A DNA stretch of 64,000 nucleotides from Pseudomonas sp. P8_241 (GCF_034008315.1 NZ_CP125377.1:2058001-2122000); one strand, 5' to 3'. Shown: positions 26,825 to 35,644, numbered from the stretch's first letter. A program made the numbers and translations. The notes: generated by a model not told the origin, from the sequence alone.

Positions 26825-27976
26825 ATGACATGCGCCAATAGCATCAAGCCCGGAATAAAGCCTTTCAGCCACTTGCAGCACCCGCGCGAAGTGATTCGCC
26901 AATTCACCCCGAACTGGTTCGCCGCCACCATGGGCACCGGCGTACTGGCGTTGGCGCTGGCGCAACTGCCCGTTGCGATGCCCGGCCTGTACGCCATCGC
27001 CGAAGCACTCTGGCTGTTCAACATCGTATTGTTCCTGGTGTTCACCGCGGTCTATGCGGCGCGTTGGGTACTGTTTTTTGACGAGGCGCGGAGAATTTTC
27101 GGCCACTCCACGGTTTCGATGTTTTTCGGCACGATCCCGATGGGGTTGGCGACCATCATCAACGGTTTTCTGGTGTTCGGATTGCCACGCTGGGGCGATA
27201 GCGTGATTCACGTGGCTGAGGTGTTGTGGTGGCTGGATGTGGCAATGTCTGTGGCCTGCGGCGTGCTTATTCCTTACATGATGTTCACCCGTCAGGAGCA
27301 CAGCATTGATCAGATGACCGCAGTCTGGTTGCTTCCTGTGGTCGCGGCCGAAGTGGCGGCGGCCAGCGGTGGATTGCTGGCACCGCATTTGGCCGACGCA
27401 CATTCGCAACTGGTGGTGTTGGTGACCAGCTACGTGCTGTGGGCATTTTCCCTGCCGGTGGCGTTCAGCATTCTGACAATTCTTCTGCTGCGAATGGCCC
27501 TGCATAAATTGCCCCATGAAAACATGGCAGCGTCGAGTTGGCTGGCGCTCGGTCCTATCGGCACCGGGGCGTTGGGTATGTTGTTGCTCGGAGGCGATGC
27601 GCCGCTGATTTTCGCGGCCAATGGGATGCCGGGTGTCGGGGAAGTCGCTGCCGGGTTGGGGCTGGTGGCCGGGATTACGCTGTGGGGCTTCGGCTTGTGG
27701 TGGATGCTGATGGCGGTGCTGATCACCGTGCGTTATCTGCGCGACGGGATTCCGTTCAACCTCGGCTGGTGGGGGTTCACCTTCCCGTTGGGTGTCTACT
27801 CACTGGCGACATTGAAACTGGCCAGCACCTTGAACCTGACGTTTTTCAGTGTTGCGGGTTGCATACTGGTGACGTTACTGGCGGTCATGTGGCTGATCGT
27901 TGGCAAGCGAACGGTGTTGGGCGCATGGCGCGGAGAGTTGTTTGTATCGCCATGCATTGCCGGATTAAAGAAATAA
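26825..27976 (+). CDS. TDT/SLAC1 family transporter (TehA-like)
   Basis: This 383-residue protein has ten predicted membrane segments and the family start FTPNWFAATMGTGVLALAL, with GTIPMGLATIINGFLVFG further on. The tellurite-resistance/dicarboxylate transporter family includes TehA, malic acid permeases, sulfite exporters and plant SLAC1 anion channels. The ATG follows AGGAG. It is transcribed alone. An anion such as sulfite or a C4-dicarboxylate is likely, but the sequence does not decide between them. Confidence 0.85.
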   Translation: MTCANSIKPGIKPFSHLQHPREVIRQFTPNWFAATMGTGVLALALAQLPVAMPGLYAIAEALWLFNIVLFLVFTAVYAARWVLFFDEARRIFGHSTVSMFFGTIPMGLATIINGFLVFGLPRWGDSVIHVAEVLWWLDVAMSVACGVLIPYMMFTRQEHSIDQMTAVWLLPVVAAEVAAASGGLLAPHLADAHSQLVVLVTSYVLWAFSLPVAFSILTILLLRMALHKLPHENMAASSWLALGPIGTGALGMLLLGGDAPLIFAANGMPGVGEVAAGLGLVAGITLWGFGLWWMLMAVLITVRYLRDGIPFNLGWWGFTFPLGVYSLATLKLASTLNLTFFSVAGCILVTLLAVMWLIVGKRTVLGAWRGELFVSPCIAGLKK

Positions 27977-28069
27977 GCCGCAAAGATTGGGTAATGTGTG
28001 GCCTGGATCGACGTTTGATAATCCTGTAAAGAATCCAGGCCACTCTTACCCACATCAGAGACACATGGA

Positions 28070-29944
28070 ATGAGTCACCCCTCACAGTTCACCTTGCTGC
28101 GCACCCGGCGCTTCCTGCCGTTCTTCATTACCCAGTCCCTGGGAGCATTCAACGACAACGTCTTCAAGCAGTCGTTGATCCTGGCCATTTTGTACAAGTT
28201 GTCCATCGAGGGTGATCGCTCGATCTGGGTCAACCTGTGCGCACTGCTGTTTATTCTGCCGTTTTTTCTGTTTTCGGCCCTGGCCGGACAGTTCGGGGAA
28301 AAATTCGCCAAAGATGCGTTGATCCGCCTGATCAAGCTCGGTGAGATCGCCATCATGGCGGTCGGAGCGGTCGGCTTCCTGTTTGATCACCTGTCGCTGA
28401 TGCTGGTGGCGCTGTTCGCCATGGGCACCCACTCGGCACTGTTCGGGCCGGTGAAGTATTCGATCTTGCCTCAGGCCTTGCGCGAAGATGAATTGGTCGG
28501 TGGCAATGGCCTGGTGGAAATGGGCACATTCCTGGCGATCCTCGCCGGCACCATCGGCGCCGGGATCATGATGTCGTCCGGGCATTACGCCCCCATCGTT
28601 TCCACCGCAATCATTGGTATCGCCGTGCTCGGTTACCTGGCCAGTCGCAGCATTCCCCGCGCCGCAGCCGCCACGCCGGAAATGCGCCTGAACTGGAATA
28701 TTTTCAGCCAGTCCTGGGTCACGCTGAAACTGGGCCTGGGGCAAACCCCGGCAGTGTCTCGTTCAATTGTCGGCAACTCGTGGTTCTGGTTTGTCGGGGC
28801 GATTTACCTGACGCAGATCCCGGCGTATGCCAAGGAGTGGATGCACGGTGACGAGACCGTGGTCACCCTGATTCTGACCGTGTTCTCCGTAGGCATTGCG
28901 ATGGGCTCGATGCTTTGCGAGAAGCTTTCCGGGCGCAAAGTCGAGATCGGATTGGTGCCCTTCGGATCGTTCGGTCTGACCGTTTTTGGCTTGCTGTTGT
29001 GGTGGCATTCCGGTGGGATTCCGGACAGTGCAACGGGGCACGGCTGGATCGAGATTCTCGGCTTCGGCCACACCTGGCTGGTGCTGTTCGACATCCTGGG
29101 TCTGGGTGTGTTCGGTGGATTCTATATTGTGCCGTTGTATGCGTTGATCCAGTCGCGTACCGCCGAGAACGAGCGGGCGCGGGTGATTGCCGCGAACAAC
29201 ATTCTCAATGCACTGTTCATGGTGGTCTCGGCGATTGTTTCGATCGTTTTGCTGAGTATCGCCAAGCTGTCGATCCCGCAGCTGTTCCTGGTGGTGTCGT
29301 TACTGAACATCGGCGTCAACGCCTACATATTCAAGATCGTCCCCGAATTCACCATGCGTTTCATGATCTGGCTGCTGAGCCATTCCATGTACCGCGTGGA
29401 GCATCGCAATCTGGATCTGATTCCGGACGAAGGTGCCGCGTTATTGGTGTGTAACCACGTGTCGTTCGTCGATGCGCTGTTGATTGGCGGCGCGGAGCGT
29501 CGGCCTATTCGCTTTGTGATGTATTACAAGATCTACAATCTGCCGGTGCTCAATTTCATCTTTCGCACGGCGGGGACGATTCCTATCGCCGGGCGTCATG
29601 AAGACATCCAGATCTACGAACAGGCCTTCACGCGTATTGCCCGTTATCTGAAGGATGGGGAGCTGGTGTGCATCTTCCCTGAGGGCAAGTTGACGGCTGA
29701 TGGCGAGATCAATGAGTTCAAAGGCGGTCTCACGCGGATTCTCGAAGAGACGTCGGTGCCGGTGATTCCGTTGGCCTTGCAGGGGTTGTGGGGGAGTTTT
29801 TTCAGTCGTGATCCGGGCAAAGGGGTGTTTCGCCGATTGTGGTCACGGGTGACGCTGGTGGCAGGCCCGGCAGTGGCGGTTAATGCAGCAGAGCCGGCGA
29901 AGTTGCAGGCATTGGTCGGTGAGTTGCGTGGGGCAGTCAGATAA
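28070..29944 (+). CDS. Fusion of LplT-like MFS transporter and PlsC-like acyltransferase
   Basis: The 624-residue protein has an MFS region (about 1-420; LGAFNDNVFKQSL, GPVKYSILPQAL, typical of LplT lysophospholipid transporters) followed by a 1-acylglycerol-3-phosphate acyltransferase domain (about 425-624) with NHVSFVDALL (NHX4D) and FPEGKLTADGE. It should flip lysophospholipids inward and re-acylate them. Unlike E. coli Aas there is no acyl-ACP synthetase (AMP-binding) domain, so acyl groups must come from elsewhere. Activity is inferred from domains. Confidence 0.9.
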   Translation: MSHPSQFTLLRTRRFLPFFITQSLGAFNDNVFKQSLILAILYKLSIEGDRSIWVNLCALLFILPFFLFSALAGQFGEKFAKDALIRLIKLGEIAIMAVGAVGFLFDHLSLMLVALFAMGTHSALFGPVKYSILPQALREDELVGGNGLVEMGTFLAILAGTIGAGIMMSSGHYAPIVSTAIIGIAVLGYLASRSIPRAAAATPEMRLNWNIFSQSWVTLKLGLGQTPAVSRSIVGNSWFWFVGAIYLTQIPAYAKEWMHGDETVVTLILTVFSVGIAMGSMLCEKLSGRKVEIGLVPFGSFGLTVFGLLLWWHSGGIPDSATGHGWIEILGFGHTWLVLFDILGLGVFGGFYIVPLYALIQSRTAENERARVIAANNILNALFMVVSAIVSIVLLSIAKLSIPQLFLVVSLLNIGVNAYIFKIVPEFTMRFMIWLLSHSMYRVEHRNLDLIPDEGAALLVCNHVSFVDALLIGGAERRPIRFVMYYKIYNLPVLNFIFRTAGTIPIAGRHEDIQIYEQAFTRIARYLKDGELVCIFPEGKLTADGEINEFKGGLTRILEETSVPVIPLALQGLWGSFFSRDPGKGVFRRLWSRVTLVAGPAVAVNAAEPAKLQALVGELRGAVR

Positions 29945-29963
29945 CAGGTGTCTGTGCGGACCT

Positions 29964-30030
29964 CATCGCTAGCAGGCTAGCTCCCACAGGGGAATGCATT
30001 CCGATGTGGGAGCTAGCCTGCCAGCGATAG
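29964..30030. repeat. REP doublet
   Basis: ATCGCTAGCAGGCTAGCTCC and GGAGCTAGCCTGCCAGCGAT arms around the CACAGG...TGTG core, between convergent acyltransferase fusion and sugE. Confidence 0.85.
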
Positions 30031-30040
30031 CGTCAGTGGC

Positions 30041-30355
30041 CTAAGCGCTGACCTTGAGCCCAACCAACCCGGCAATAATCAACGCCACACTGGCCAACCG
30101 AAACAACGCCATCGACTCGCCAAACAGAATGATCCCGGCGATCACCGTGCCGACAGCGCCGACCCCGGTCCAGATCGCATAGGCCGTGCCCAGCGGCAGT
30201 TCCTTCATGGCCAGGCCCAGCAAGCCAAGGCTGATGGCCATGGCCGCCACGGTCAGTGCAGTGGGGAGCGGGCGGCTGAAGCCGTCGGTGTATTTCAGGC
30301 CGACGGCCCAGCCCACTTCGAACAGACCGGCGAAAAACAGAATGATCCAGGACAA
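30041..30355 (-). CDS. sugE: Guanidinium exporter of the SMR family (Gdx/SugE)
   Basis: This 104-residue small multidrug resistance protein has four membrane segments, the essential Glu13 in [12 protein letters not shown], and the Gdx-type sequence [19 protein letters not shown] that separates the guanidinium exporters from the EmrE drug exporters. It exchanges guanidinium for protons as an antiparallel dimer. It lies directly behind a guanidine-II riboswitch, which supports guanidinium as the substrate. GGAGGT lies about 10 nt before the ATG. Confidence 0.95.
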   Translation of the reverse strand: MSWIILFFAGLFEVGWAVGLKYTDGFSRPLPTALTVAAMAISLGLLGLAMKELPLGTAYAIWTGVGAVGTVIAGIILFGESMALFRLASVALIIAGLVGLKVSA

Positions 30356-30376
30356 GAGAGACCTCCATCGATTGAC

Positions 30377-30427
30377 GGGGTCGTCCCCAGATTAATGACT
30401 CGATTGAGCCGCGAGGTCGTCCTCGCG
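30377..30427 (-). ncRNA. Guanidine-II riboswitch (mini-ykkC)
   Basis: On the minus strand two hairpins with identical ACGA tetraloops follow each other: CGCGAGG-ACGA-CCTCGCG (30427-30410) and GGGG-ACGA-CCCC (30388-30377), separated by 21 nt. Two ACGR-capped stems just before a ribosome site define this class; the second stem ends 10 nt before the GGAGGT of sugE. Guanidine docking the two loops should free the ribosome site and turn expression on. Confidence 0.93.
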
Positions 30428-30474
30428 TTGCGCAATATAGTGCCCAGCATTAACCCGGGGATCAAGTTCGCGAA

Positions 30475-31440
30475 TCAGTCAGTCGCTTGCCGCGCAGCGA
30501 CTTCGCGATCTTCTTTTTCGCTCATGCGGCGGAAATACGTTGAGAGTAACGCCCCGGAAATATTGTGCCAGACGCTGAACAGCGCGCTCGGTACCGCCGC
30601 CAGTGGTGAAAAGTGTGCGCTGGCCAACGCGGCGCCCAATCCGGAGTTCTGCATGCCGACTTCCAGTGCCAGGGATTTTCGCTGCGCCAATGGCAGCTTG
30701 AATACACGGCCAGTGAAGTAACCCAGCAGATAGCCAAAGCTATTGTGCAGCATGACCACGGCCATGATCAGCAGGCCGGACTCAGCGATCTTCGCCTGGC
30801 TGGCGGCGACCACGGCGGTAACAATGATCACGATGCTGACCACGGACACCAACGGCAATACGTCCACCGCATGACGAACCTTGTCGCCGAGCACGCGCTG
30901 GGCAACCACACCCAACACGATCGGCAGCAACACCACTTGCAGGATCGACCAGAACAGCTCCATGAAAGACACCGGCAACCAGGCCGAAGCCAGCAGCCAG
31001 ATCAGCGCGGGTGTCAGCAATGGAGCGAGGAGTGTAGTGACCGCGGCAATCGCCACCGACAGCGCCAGATCCCCGCGCGCTAGCCAGGTCATTACGTTAG
31101 AAGAAGTACCGCTCGGGCAGCAGCCGACCAGAATCACACCGACAGCGATTTCCGGCGGTAAATGAAACGCCTGGCAGAGCAGCCACGCTACTCCGGGCAT
31201 GATCACGAAATGCGCAACCACGCCCAGTGCCACGCGCCATGGATGGCGGGCGACTTCGGCGAAGTCTTCGAGTTTGAGGGTCAGGCCCATGCCGAACATC
31301 ACCAGCCCCAGCAAGGGCACGATGGCGCCTTTGAGGCCGATGAACCATGCCGGTTGCAAGAAGGCCACGACGGCGAAAATCAGAACCCAGTAAGCGAAAG
31401 TGTTGCCGACAAAACGACTTAAAGCAGCCAGTGCGCGCAT
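30475..31440 (-). CDS. Bile acid:sodium symporter family protein
   Basis: A 321-residue protein with about nine or ten membrane segments. MPGVAWLLCQAFHLPPEIAVGVILVGCCPSGTSSNVMTWLARGD, with its CPSGTSSN sodium-site motif, and a later EVGMQNSGLGAALA are diagnostic of the BASS family. Bacterial members carry bile acids, pantoate or other organic anions with sodium. It lies upstream of the guanidine riboswitch on the same strand but is probably separate. The substrate is unknown. Confidence 0.88.
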   Translation of the reverse strand: MRALAALSRFVGNTFAYWVLIFAVVAFLQPAWFIGLKGAIVPLLGLVMFGMGLTLKLEDFAEVARHPWRVALGVVAHFVIMPGVAWLLCQAFHLPPEIAVGVILVGCCPSGTSSNVMTWLARGDLALSVAIAAVTTLLAPLLTPALIWLLASAWLPVSFMELFWSILQVVLLPIVLGVVAQRVLGDKVRHAVDVLPLVSVVSIVIIVTAVVAASQAKIAESGLLIMAVVMLHNSFGYLLGYFTGRVFKLPLAQRKSLALEVGMQNSGLGAALASAHFSPLAAVPSALFSVWHNISGALLSTYFRRMSEKEDREVAARQATD

Positions 31441-31496
31441 GGCTTGTTCCTTATTAGAGTGAAAGCGTTAGGGAGCTAAGCATACGCGGCTTACAA

Positions 31497-31599
31497 AAAA
31501 AGATCGCAGCCTGCGGCAGCTCCTACAGGAATCAGGTCAATCCGCATTATTTGCGGCCAACCGAATCAACGTAGGAGTTGCCGAAGGCTGCGATCTTTT
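31497..31599. repeat. REP doublet, GATCGCAGCC type
   Basis: AAAGATCGCAGCCTGCGGCA and TTGCCGAAGGCTGCGATCTTTT arms, about 60 nt apart, between the BASS gene promoter and the 3' end of rdgC. Confidence 0.85.
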
Positions 31600-31622
31600 C
31601 CAAGCGCCGCCGATCAAGGCAA

Positions 31623-32543
31623 TCAGATGCCCTGTGGCGTCTCTTCCCCGCCCAACGCCTCAACCAGCGCCGGCAGGAAGTCGCCGAAGGTCAGCATCAT
31701 CAGGGTGAAGCTGGCATCCAGTTGACCCAGGGCTTCATCACCACCGTCCTGTTCTGCCTGGTCTTGCAGCAGGTCTTCGAACTTCAGGCGCTTGACCACC
31801 ATTTTGTCGTCGAGAACGAACGACAGTTTGTCCTGCCAGGCCAACGACAATTGAGTCACGACTTTGCCGGTGCTCAGGTGCAGCTGGATTTCTTCGCTGG
31901 TCAGGTCCTGACGTTTGCAGCGCACGATGCCGCCGTCTTCGTGTGTGTCACGCAGTTCGCATTCGTCCAGCACAAAGAAGTCATCCGCGGCTTTCTGAGT
32001 GGTGACCCACTCGGTCATGGTCGCGGTTGGAGACATCTTCACGGTCAGTGGGCGCACCGGCAAGGTGCCGATCACTTCACGCAGCGTCGACAGCAAGTCT
32101 TCGGCCCGTTTCGGGCTGGCCGAGTTGACCAGGATCAAACCTTGCTTCGGCGCGATGGCAGCGAAGGTCGACGAGCGGCGGATAAAGGCGCGAGGCAGGA
32201 AGGCCTGGATAATTTCATCCTTGATCTGATCGCGTTCCTTCTTATAGACCTTGCGCATTTGCTCGGCCTCGATCTCTTCGACCTTTTCCTTGACCGCGTC
32301 ACGCACGACGCTGCCCGGCAGGATGCGTTCTTCTTTGCGCGCGGAAACCAGCAGGAAGTCGCCGCTGACATGCACCAGCGGAGCATCTTCGCCTTTGCCG
32401 AACGGCGCGACGAAACCGTAGGTGGTCAACTCCTGGCTTGCACATGGACGCGCCTGTTTGGTGGCCAGTGCAGTTTCCAACGCCTCGGCATCAACAGGCA
32501 GATCTTGGGTCAGGCGATAGATAAGCAGGTTTTTGAACCACAT
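31623..32543 (-). CDS. rdgC: Recombination-associated protein RdgC
   Basis: This 306-residue protein matches RdgC over its whole length, from the N-terminus ([23 protein letters not shown]) through [34 protein letters not shown] and the C-terminal [26 protein letters not shown]. RdgC forms a ring dimer around DNA and competes with RecA for strand exchange. AAGGAG lies about 10 nt before the ATG. Nothing unusual is seen in it. Confidence 0.96.
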   Translation of the reverse strand: MWFKNLLIYRLTQDLPVDAEALETALATKQARPCASQELTTYGFVAPFGKGEDAPLVHVSGDFLLVSARKEERILPGSVVRDAVKEKVEEIEAEQMRKVYKKERDQIKDEIIQAFLPRAFIRRSSTFAAIAPKQGLILVNSASPKRAEDLLSTLREVIGTLPVRPLTVKMSPTATMTEWVTTQKAADDFFVLDECELRDTHEDGGIVRCKRQDLTSEEIQLHLSTGKVVTQLSLAWQDKLSFVLDDKMVVKRLKFEDLLQDQAEQDGGDEALGQLDASFTLMMLTFGDFLPALVEALGGEETPQGI

Positions 32544-32703
32544 GGGGTAAGTCTCTCCTTATATGCAAAGGGGGGCATTATTGTCTTCGCCGTGCCATAG
32601 GCCAACCTTTCTCTAAGCCTTTGGAAGGGCTAAGAAAATTATTTAAAAAAGTGCTTGCCAGAGGTGGGGTCGCTCCGTAGAATGCGCGCCACACCGAAGC
32701 GAA

Positions 32704-32779
32704 GGGTGATTAGCTCAGCTGGGAGAGCGTCTGCCTTACAAGCAGAATGTCGGCGGTTCGATCCCGTCATCACCCACCA
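32704..32779 (+). tRNA. tRNA-Val (TAC), copy 1
   Basis: A 76-nt cloverleaf with encoded CCA: acceptor GGGTGAT/ATCACCC, D arm GCTCAGCTGGGAGAGC, anticodon loop CTTACAA (TAC), T arm GGTTCGATCC. It is identical to copy 2. Confidence 0.98.
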
Positions 32780-32798
32780 TTCGTTTTCAGTGTTACGC

Positions 32799-32875
32799 GC
32801 AGCGGTAGTTCAGTCGGTTAGAATACCGGCCTGTCACGCCGGGGGTCGCGGGTTCGAGTCCCGTCCGCTGCGCCA
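32799..32875 (+). tRNA. tRNA-Asp (GTC), copy 1
   Basis: A 77-nt cloverleaf with encoded CCA: acceptor GCAGCGG/CCGCTGC, anticodon loop CTGTCAC (GTC), T arm GGGTTCGAGTCCC. It is identical to copy 2. Confidence 0.98.
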
Positions 32876-32920
32876 TATTCGGTAACCTGGAACGCTGAAC
32901 GCCAGGTCACCACGGAAAAG

Positions 32921-32941
32921 CCCGCTAACGCGGGTTTTTTT
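32921..32941 (+). terminator. Terminator after first tRNA pair
   Basis: CCCGC/GCGGG stem with 4-nt loop and a T7 tract, preceded by a second hairpin (ACCTGG/CCAGGT, from 32885). Confidence 0.88.
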
Positions 32942-33074
32942 CTGCTCCAAGTTTGTATGTTGTTCCTGCGGGTCGCATCGTTTCACCGGTTTTTAGATTT
33001 ATTTGAAAAAAACTTCAATTAAATCAACACTTTATAAAAACCTGTGGCATAATGTGCCCCGCAACGAAGGTAAA

Positions 33075-33150
33075 GGGTGATTAGCTCAGCTGGGAGAGCG
33101 TCTGCCTTACAAGCAGAATGTCGGCGGTTCGATCCCGTCATCACCCACCA
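33075..33150 (+). tRNA. tRNA-Val (TAC), copy 2
   Basis: Same 76-nt sequence as the copy at 32704, including CCA and anticodon TAC. Confidence 0.98.
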
Positions 33151-33169
33151 TTTACTTTCAACGCTACGC

Positions 33170-33246
33170 GCAGCGGTAGTTCAGTCGGTTAGAATACCGG
33201 CCTGTCACGCCGGGGGTCGCGGGTTCGAGTCCCGTCCGCTGCGCCA
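33170..33246 (+). tRNA. tRNA-Asp (GTC), copy 2
   Basis: Same 77-nt sequence as the copy at 32799, including CCA and anticodon GTC. Confidence 0.98.
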
Positions 33247-33722
33247 TATTCGGTTACCTGGACCACTGAACGCCAGGTCACCACAGAAAGCCCGCTAAAT
33301 GCGGGCTTTTTGCTGTCTGGTGTTTGGCTTTCCTGTGTAGGGGCGAACCTGCTCGCGAAAAACTCAAAGCTGACGCCAGGCATCTGGTTCCCGCGCTGGG
33401 TCGACGCCCGGGCAGAACTGCCAGCAAGCCCGGCAGGCTGAAAATCGAGCGCAAGATGAGCGTCCTTGTCCAGTTGTCATTCTTTTATGCCTGTGCGTCC
33501 AAAGAGCGGCAGGAGGCCATTACGCAATATGTTGCAGGTTCAGAAATTGCCTGCATGAGGGGAAGATGAATGAAACTTCATTACCCGATTCCTGAAATGC
33601 GTTTAAACACCTGAACTTATCGGAGCTTTTCAGCTCTCATGCCGGTAGCCATTGGTCGTGGCGGCCTGATAAGCTCGCGGCTTTACTCGATTGCCCTTTA
33701 GGCGCATGAACAAGGAAATAGC
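33247..33722. other. 476-bp gap between tRNA array and FKBP gene
   Basis: It holds the tRNA terminator, a lone REP half (near 33335-33358, TGTAGGGGCGAACCTGCTCGCGA) and a further imperfect GC-rich repeat. A frame at 33324-33569 starts in the REP half, has a composition unlike protein and no ribosome site. No gene is supported. Confidence 0.5.
33287..33311 (+). terminator. Terminator after second tRNA pair
   Basis: AAAGCCCGC and GCGGGCTTT arms around TAAAT with a T5 tract; preceded by the same ACCTGG/CCAGGT hairpin as after the first pair. Confidence 0.9.
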
Positions 33723-34439
33723 ATGAAACAGCATCGGTTGGCGGCGGCGGTAGCCCTGGTTAGCCTGGTACTCGCGGGTTGTGACTCGCAGACCAGCGTA
33801 GAGCTGAAAACTCCGGCGCAAAAAGCTTCCTACGGAATCGGCCTGAACATGGGCAAGAGCCTGGCTCAGGAAGGCATGGATGACCTGGATTCCAAAGCTG
33901 TAGCCCAGGGCATCGAAGACGCCGTCGGCAAGAAAGAGCAGAAGCTCAAAGATGAGGAACTGGTTGAAGCGTTCGCCGCGTTGCAAAAGCGTGCTGAAGA
34001 GCGCATGGCCAAAATGAGCGAAGAGTCGGCAGCTGCCGGCAAGAAATTCCTCGAAGAAAACGGCAAGAAAGCCGGCGTGACGACCACTGCGTCGGGTCTG
34101 CAGTACGAGGTTGTGCAGAAAGCCGAAGGCGCTCAGCCAAAGCCGACTGACGTAGTGACCGTTCACTACACCGGCAAGCTGACCAACGGCACCGTATTCG
34201 ACAGCTCCGTCGAGCGCGGCAGCCCGATCGATCTGCCGGTCAGTGGTGTGATCCCGGGTTGGGTCGAAGGCCTGCAACTGATGCACGTTGGCGAGAAGTA
34301 CAAACTGTACATCCCTGCGGACCTGGCGTACGGCGCACAAAGCCCGAGCCCGGCGATCCCAGCCAACTCGGTGCTGGTGTTCGACCTGGAACTGCTGGCG
34401 ATCAAGGATCCGACGAAAGAAGACGCCGCTGCCAAATAA
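33723..34439 (+). CDS. FKBP-type peptidyl-prolyl isomerase lipoprotein (Mip/FkpA-like)
   Basis: This 238-residue protein starts with a lipoprotein-type signal (LVLAG-C, Cys20), then a helical dimerisation domain (KASYGIGLNMGKSLAQEG to about residue 115) and an FKBP domain (TVHYTGKLTNGTVFDSSVERG, VIPGWVEGLQLM, LAYGAQSPSPAIPANSVLVFDLEL). Mip/FkpA proteins isomerise prolyl bonds and assist folding in the periplasm. AAGGA precedes the ATG and a terminator follows. The gene stands alone. Confidence 0.94.
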   Translation: MKQHRLAAAVALVSLVLAGCDSQTSVELKTPAQKASYGIGLNMGKSLAQEGMDDLDSKAVAQGIEDAVGKKEQKLKDEELVEAFAALQKRAEERMAKMSEESAAAGKKFLEENGKKAGVTTTASGLQYEVVQKAEGAQPKPTDVVTVHYTGKLTNGTVFDSSVERGSPIDLPVSGVIPGWVEGLQLMHVGEKYKLYIPADLAYGAQSPSPAIPANSVLVFDLELLAIKDPTKEDAAAK

Positions 34440-34458
34440 TCAGCGACTGCTTCAAGTA

Positions 34459-34484
34459 CAACGCCTCGCTCATGCGGGGCGTTG
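34459..34484 (+). terminator. Terminator of the FKBP gene
   Basis: CAACGCC(TCGC) paired with (GCGG)GGCGTTG around a short loop, 20 nt after the stop; only a weak T-run (TTGTTG) follows. Confidence 0.7.
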
Positions 34485-34689
34485 TTGCATCTGGCGTTCA
34501 GCGCAGGTAAACAAAGCGAACAGATGTCCCAAGCGAGAGTCATAGCCAATGTAGGCAACGGGGCTAGCTGCCTCGGCGTGCCAAGTCAATGAAATTATGG
34601 GATTTTTTCGATGGGCAAAAAACGCCCGATCTGAGCCGGGGCCTTGTGAAACGGGGCTTGCAGCCCTGAAAATCAGCTCTGTTCACAAG

Positions 34690-34714
34690 GTTATCCACAA
34701 TTTGTGTGGATAAC
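34690..34714. promoter_or_regulatory. Perfect head-to-head DnaA-box pair before the YkvA gene
   Basis: GTTATCCACA (34690-34699) and TGTGGATAAC (34705-34714) are exact inverted copies with 5 nt between; TTATCCACA fits the DnaA box consensus TTATNCACA. The site ends 9 nt before GGGAGG, so it lies at the promoter or in the leader of the YkvA-like gene. Confidence 0.7.
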
Positions 34715-34732
34715 ATTTCAACGGGAGGAATG

Positions 34733-35188
34733 ATGAAAGCACCCTGGAGTTTCGCTCGTTTCCTGCCATTGGCCGGGCGCCTGCTCGCACGCGGGCGTTT
34801 GCCGACTTTGTTGTTCGCCGTAGCCAGCAAAGGCGCTAGCCAAGGCAATCGCCTGGGCAAGATCAAGGATGACCTGCGCTTGTTGCAGGCGCTCTGTCTG
34901 GCTTATTGGCGTGGTGAATATCGTGCCATAAGCCCGAAGGCCCTGGTTTCGGTCGTCGCCGGTCTGATGTATTTCCTCAGTCCGGTCGACGCCATACCGG
35001 ACTTTCTGCCGCTGTTCGGCATGATCGATGACATTGCCGTGCTGGCCTGGTTGATGAAAGTGCTCGACGATGAACTCAATGCCTTCCGCGCCTGGCGCAA
35101 GCGTCAGGGGCCAGAGAAGCTCGCAGTGGTCGAGCGCCTGCCCGACAACCCGGAGCAGTTGCACCTTCAAGGCCCGAAAAAAAAATGA
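34733..35188 (+). CDS. YkvA family (DUF1232) protein
   Basis: This 151-residue protein contains the DUF1232 core (SPKALVSVVAGLMYFLSPVDAIPDFLPLFGMIDDIAVLAWLMKV, about residues 65-110), a short helical hairpin in the membrane or at its surface. Its function is not known. The start at 34733 is 4 nt after GGAGG; the ATG just before it would be too close. The C-terminus is basic (KKK). Its placement directly behind a perfect pair of DnaA-box-like sites is unusual. Confidence 0.85.
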   Translation: MKAPWSFARFLPLAGRLLARGRLPTLLFAVASKGASQGNRLGKIKDDLRLLQALCLAYWRGEYRAISPKALVSVVAGLMYFLSPVDAIPDFLPLFGMIDDIAVLAWLMKVLDDELNAFRAWRKRQGPEKLAVVERLPDNPEQLHLQGPKKK

Positions 35189-35302
35189 GCTGACCCCGTC
35201 TCGCCCATAGATTGATGCCCCCCGCGACCTTGGCCGCTGTTAGGATTACACTTCTAGGGAAAAGTGCCGACTCGCTAAGTGTTGTTGTCCTACGGGGTAG
35301 TC

Positions 35303-35644
35303 ATGGATATTCAGATAATTACACGCGAAGGCGAACCCGAATATGCGGTTCTGCCATGGGCTCAGTATCAGGCTTTACTCAAAGCGGCAGGCATCAAGGA
35401 GCAACCGTCGCCTGAAGTCTCGAAGCTTCAAAAGGCAGCACCCGATCAGGTTCTTCCGGGCCTGGAAGAACTACGCAGTTTGCGCGAAGGGAAGGGCATC
35501 GCCATTGAGGCGCTGGCCCGCACGGTAGGCATCAGCCCGTCTTATCTGGCCTTGATCGAGAGTGGCGAGCGTCTGCCCGACGCCGCGATTCGCCGCAGCC
35601 TGGCCTGGGAGTTGACGGTGCCAGGGTGGAGGGATGAATCGTGA
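35303..35644 (+). CDS. XRE-type helix-turn-helix regulator
   Basis: This 113-residue protein has a short N-terminal region resembling a small beta domain (MDIQIITREGEPEYAVLPWAQYQALLKAAG) and a Cro/C1-type HTH (LRSLREGKGIAIEALARTVGISPSYLALIESGERLPDAAIRRSLAWEL, about 51-100). The N-terminal part is like that of prevent-host-death-type or HicB-like antitoxins, but this is weak. The following gene overlaps by 4 nt. It could be a regulator of the small cluster 35303-36444. Confidence 0.8.
   Translation: MDIQIITREGEPEYAVLPWAQYQALLKAAGIKEQPSPEVSKLQKAAPDQVLPGLEELRSLREGKGIAIEALARTVGISPSYLALIESGERLPDAAIRRSLAWELTVPGWRDES

Noticed and set aside
32655..33298. Frames across the tRNA genes
   Set aside because: They consist of tRNA sequence read as protein.
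33324..33569. 81-codon frame before the FKBP gene
   Set aside because: Starts in a REP half, no ribosome site, composition unlike protein.
34690..34714. DnaA-box pair considered as a replication origin
   Set aside because: Only two boxes, no AT-rich unwinding region, no dnaA, dnaN, rpmH or parAB genes nearby.
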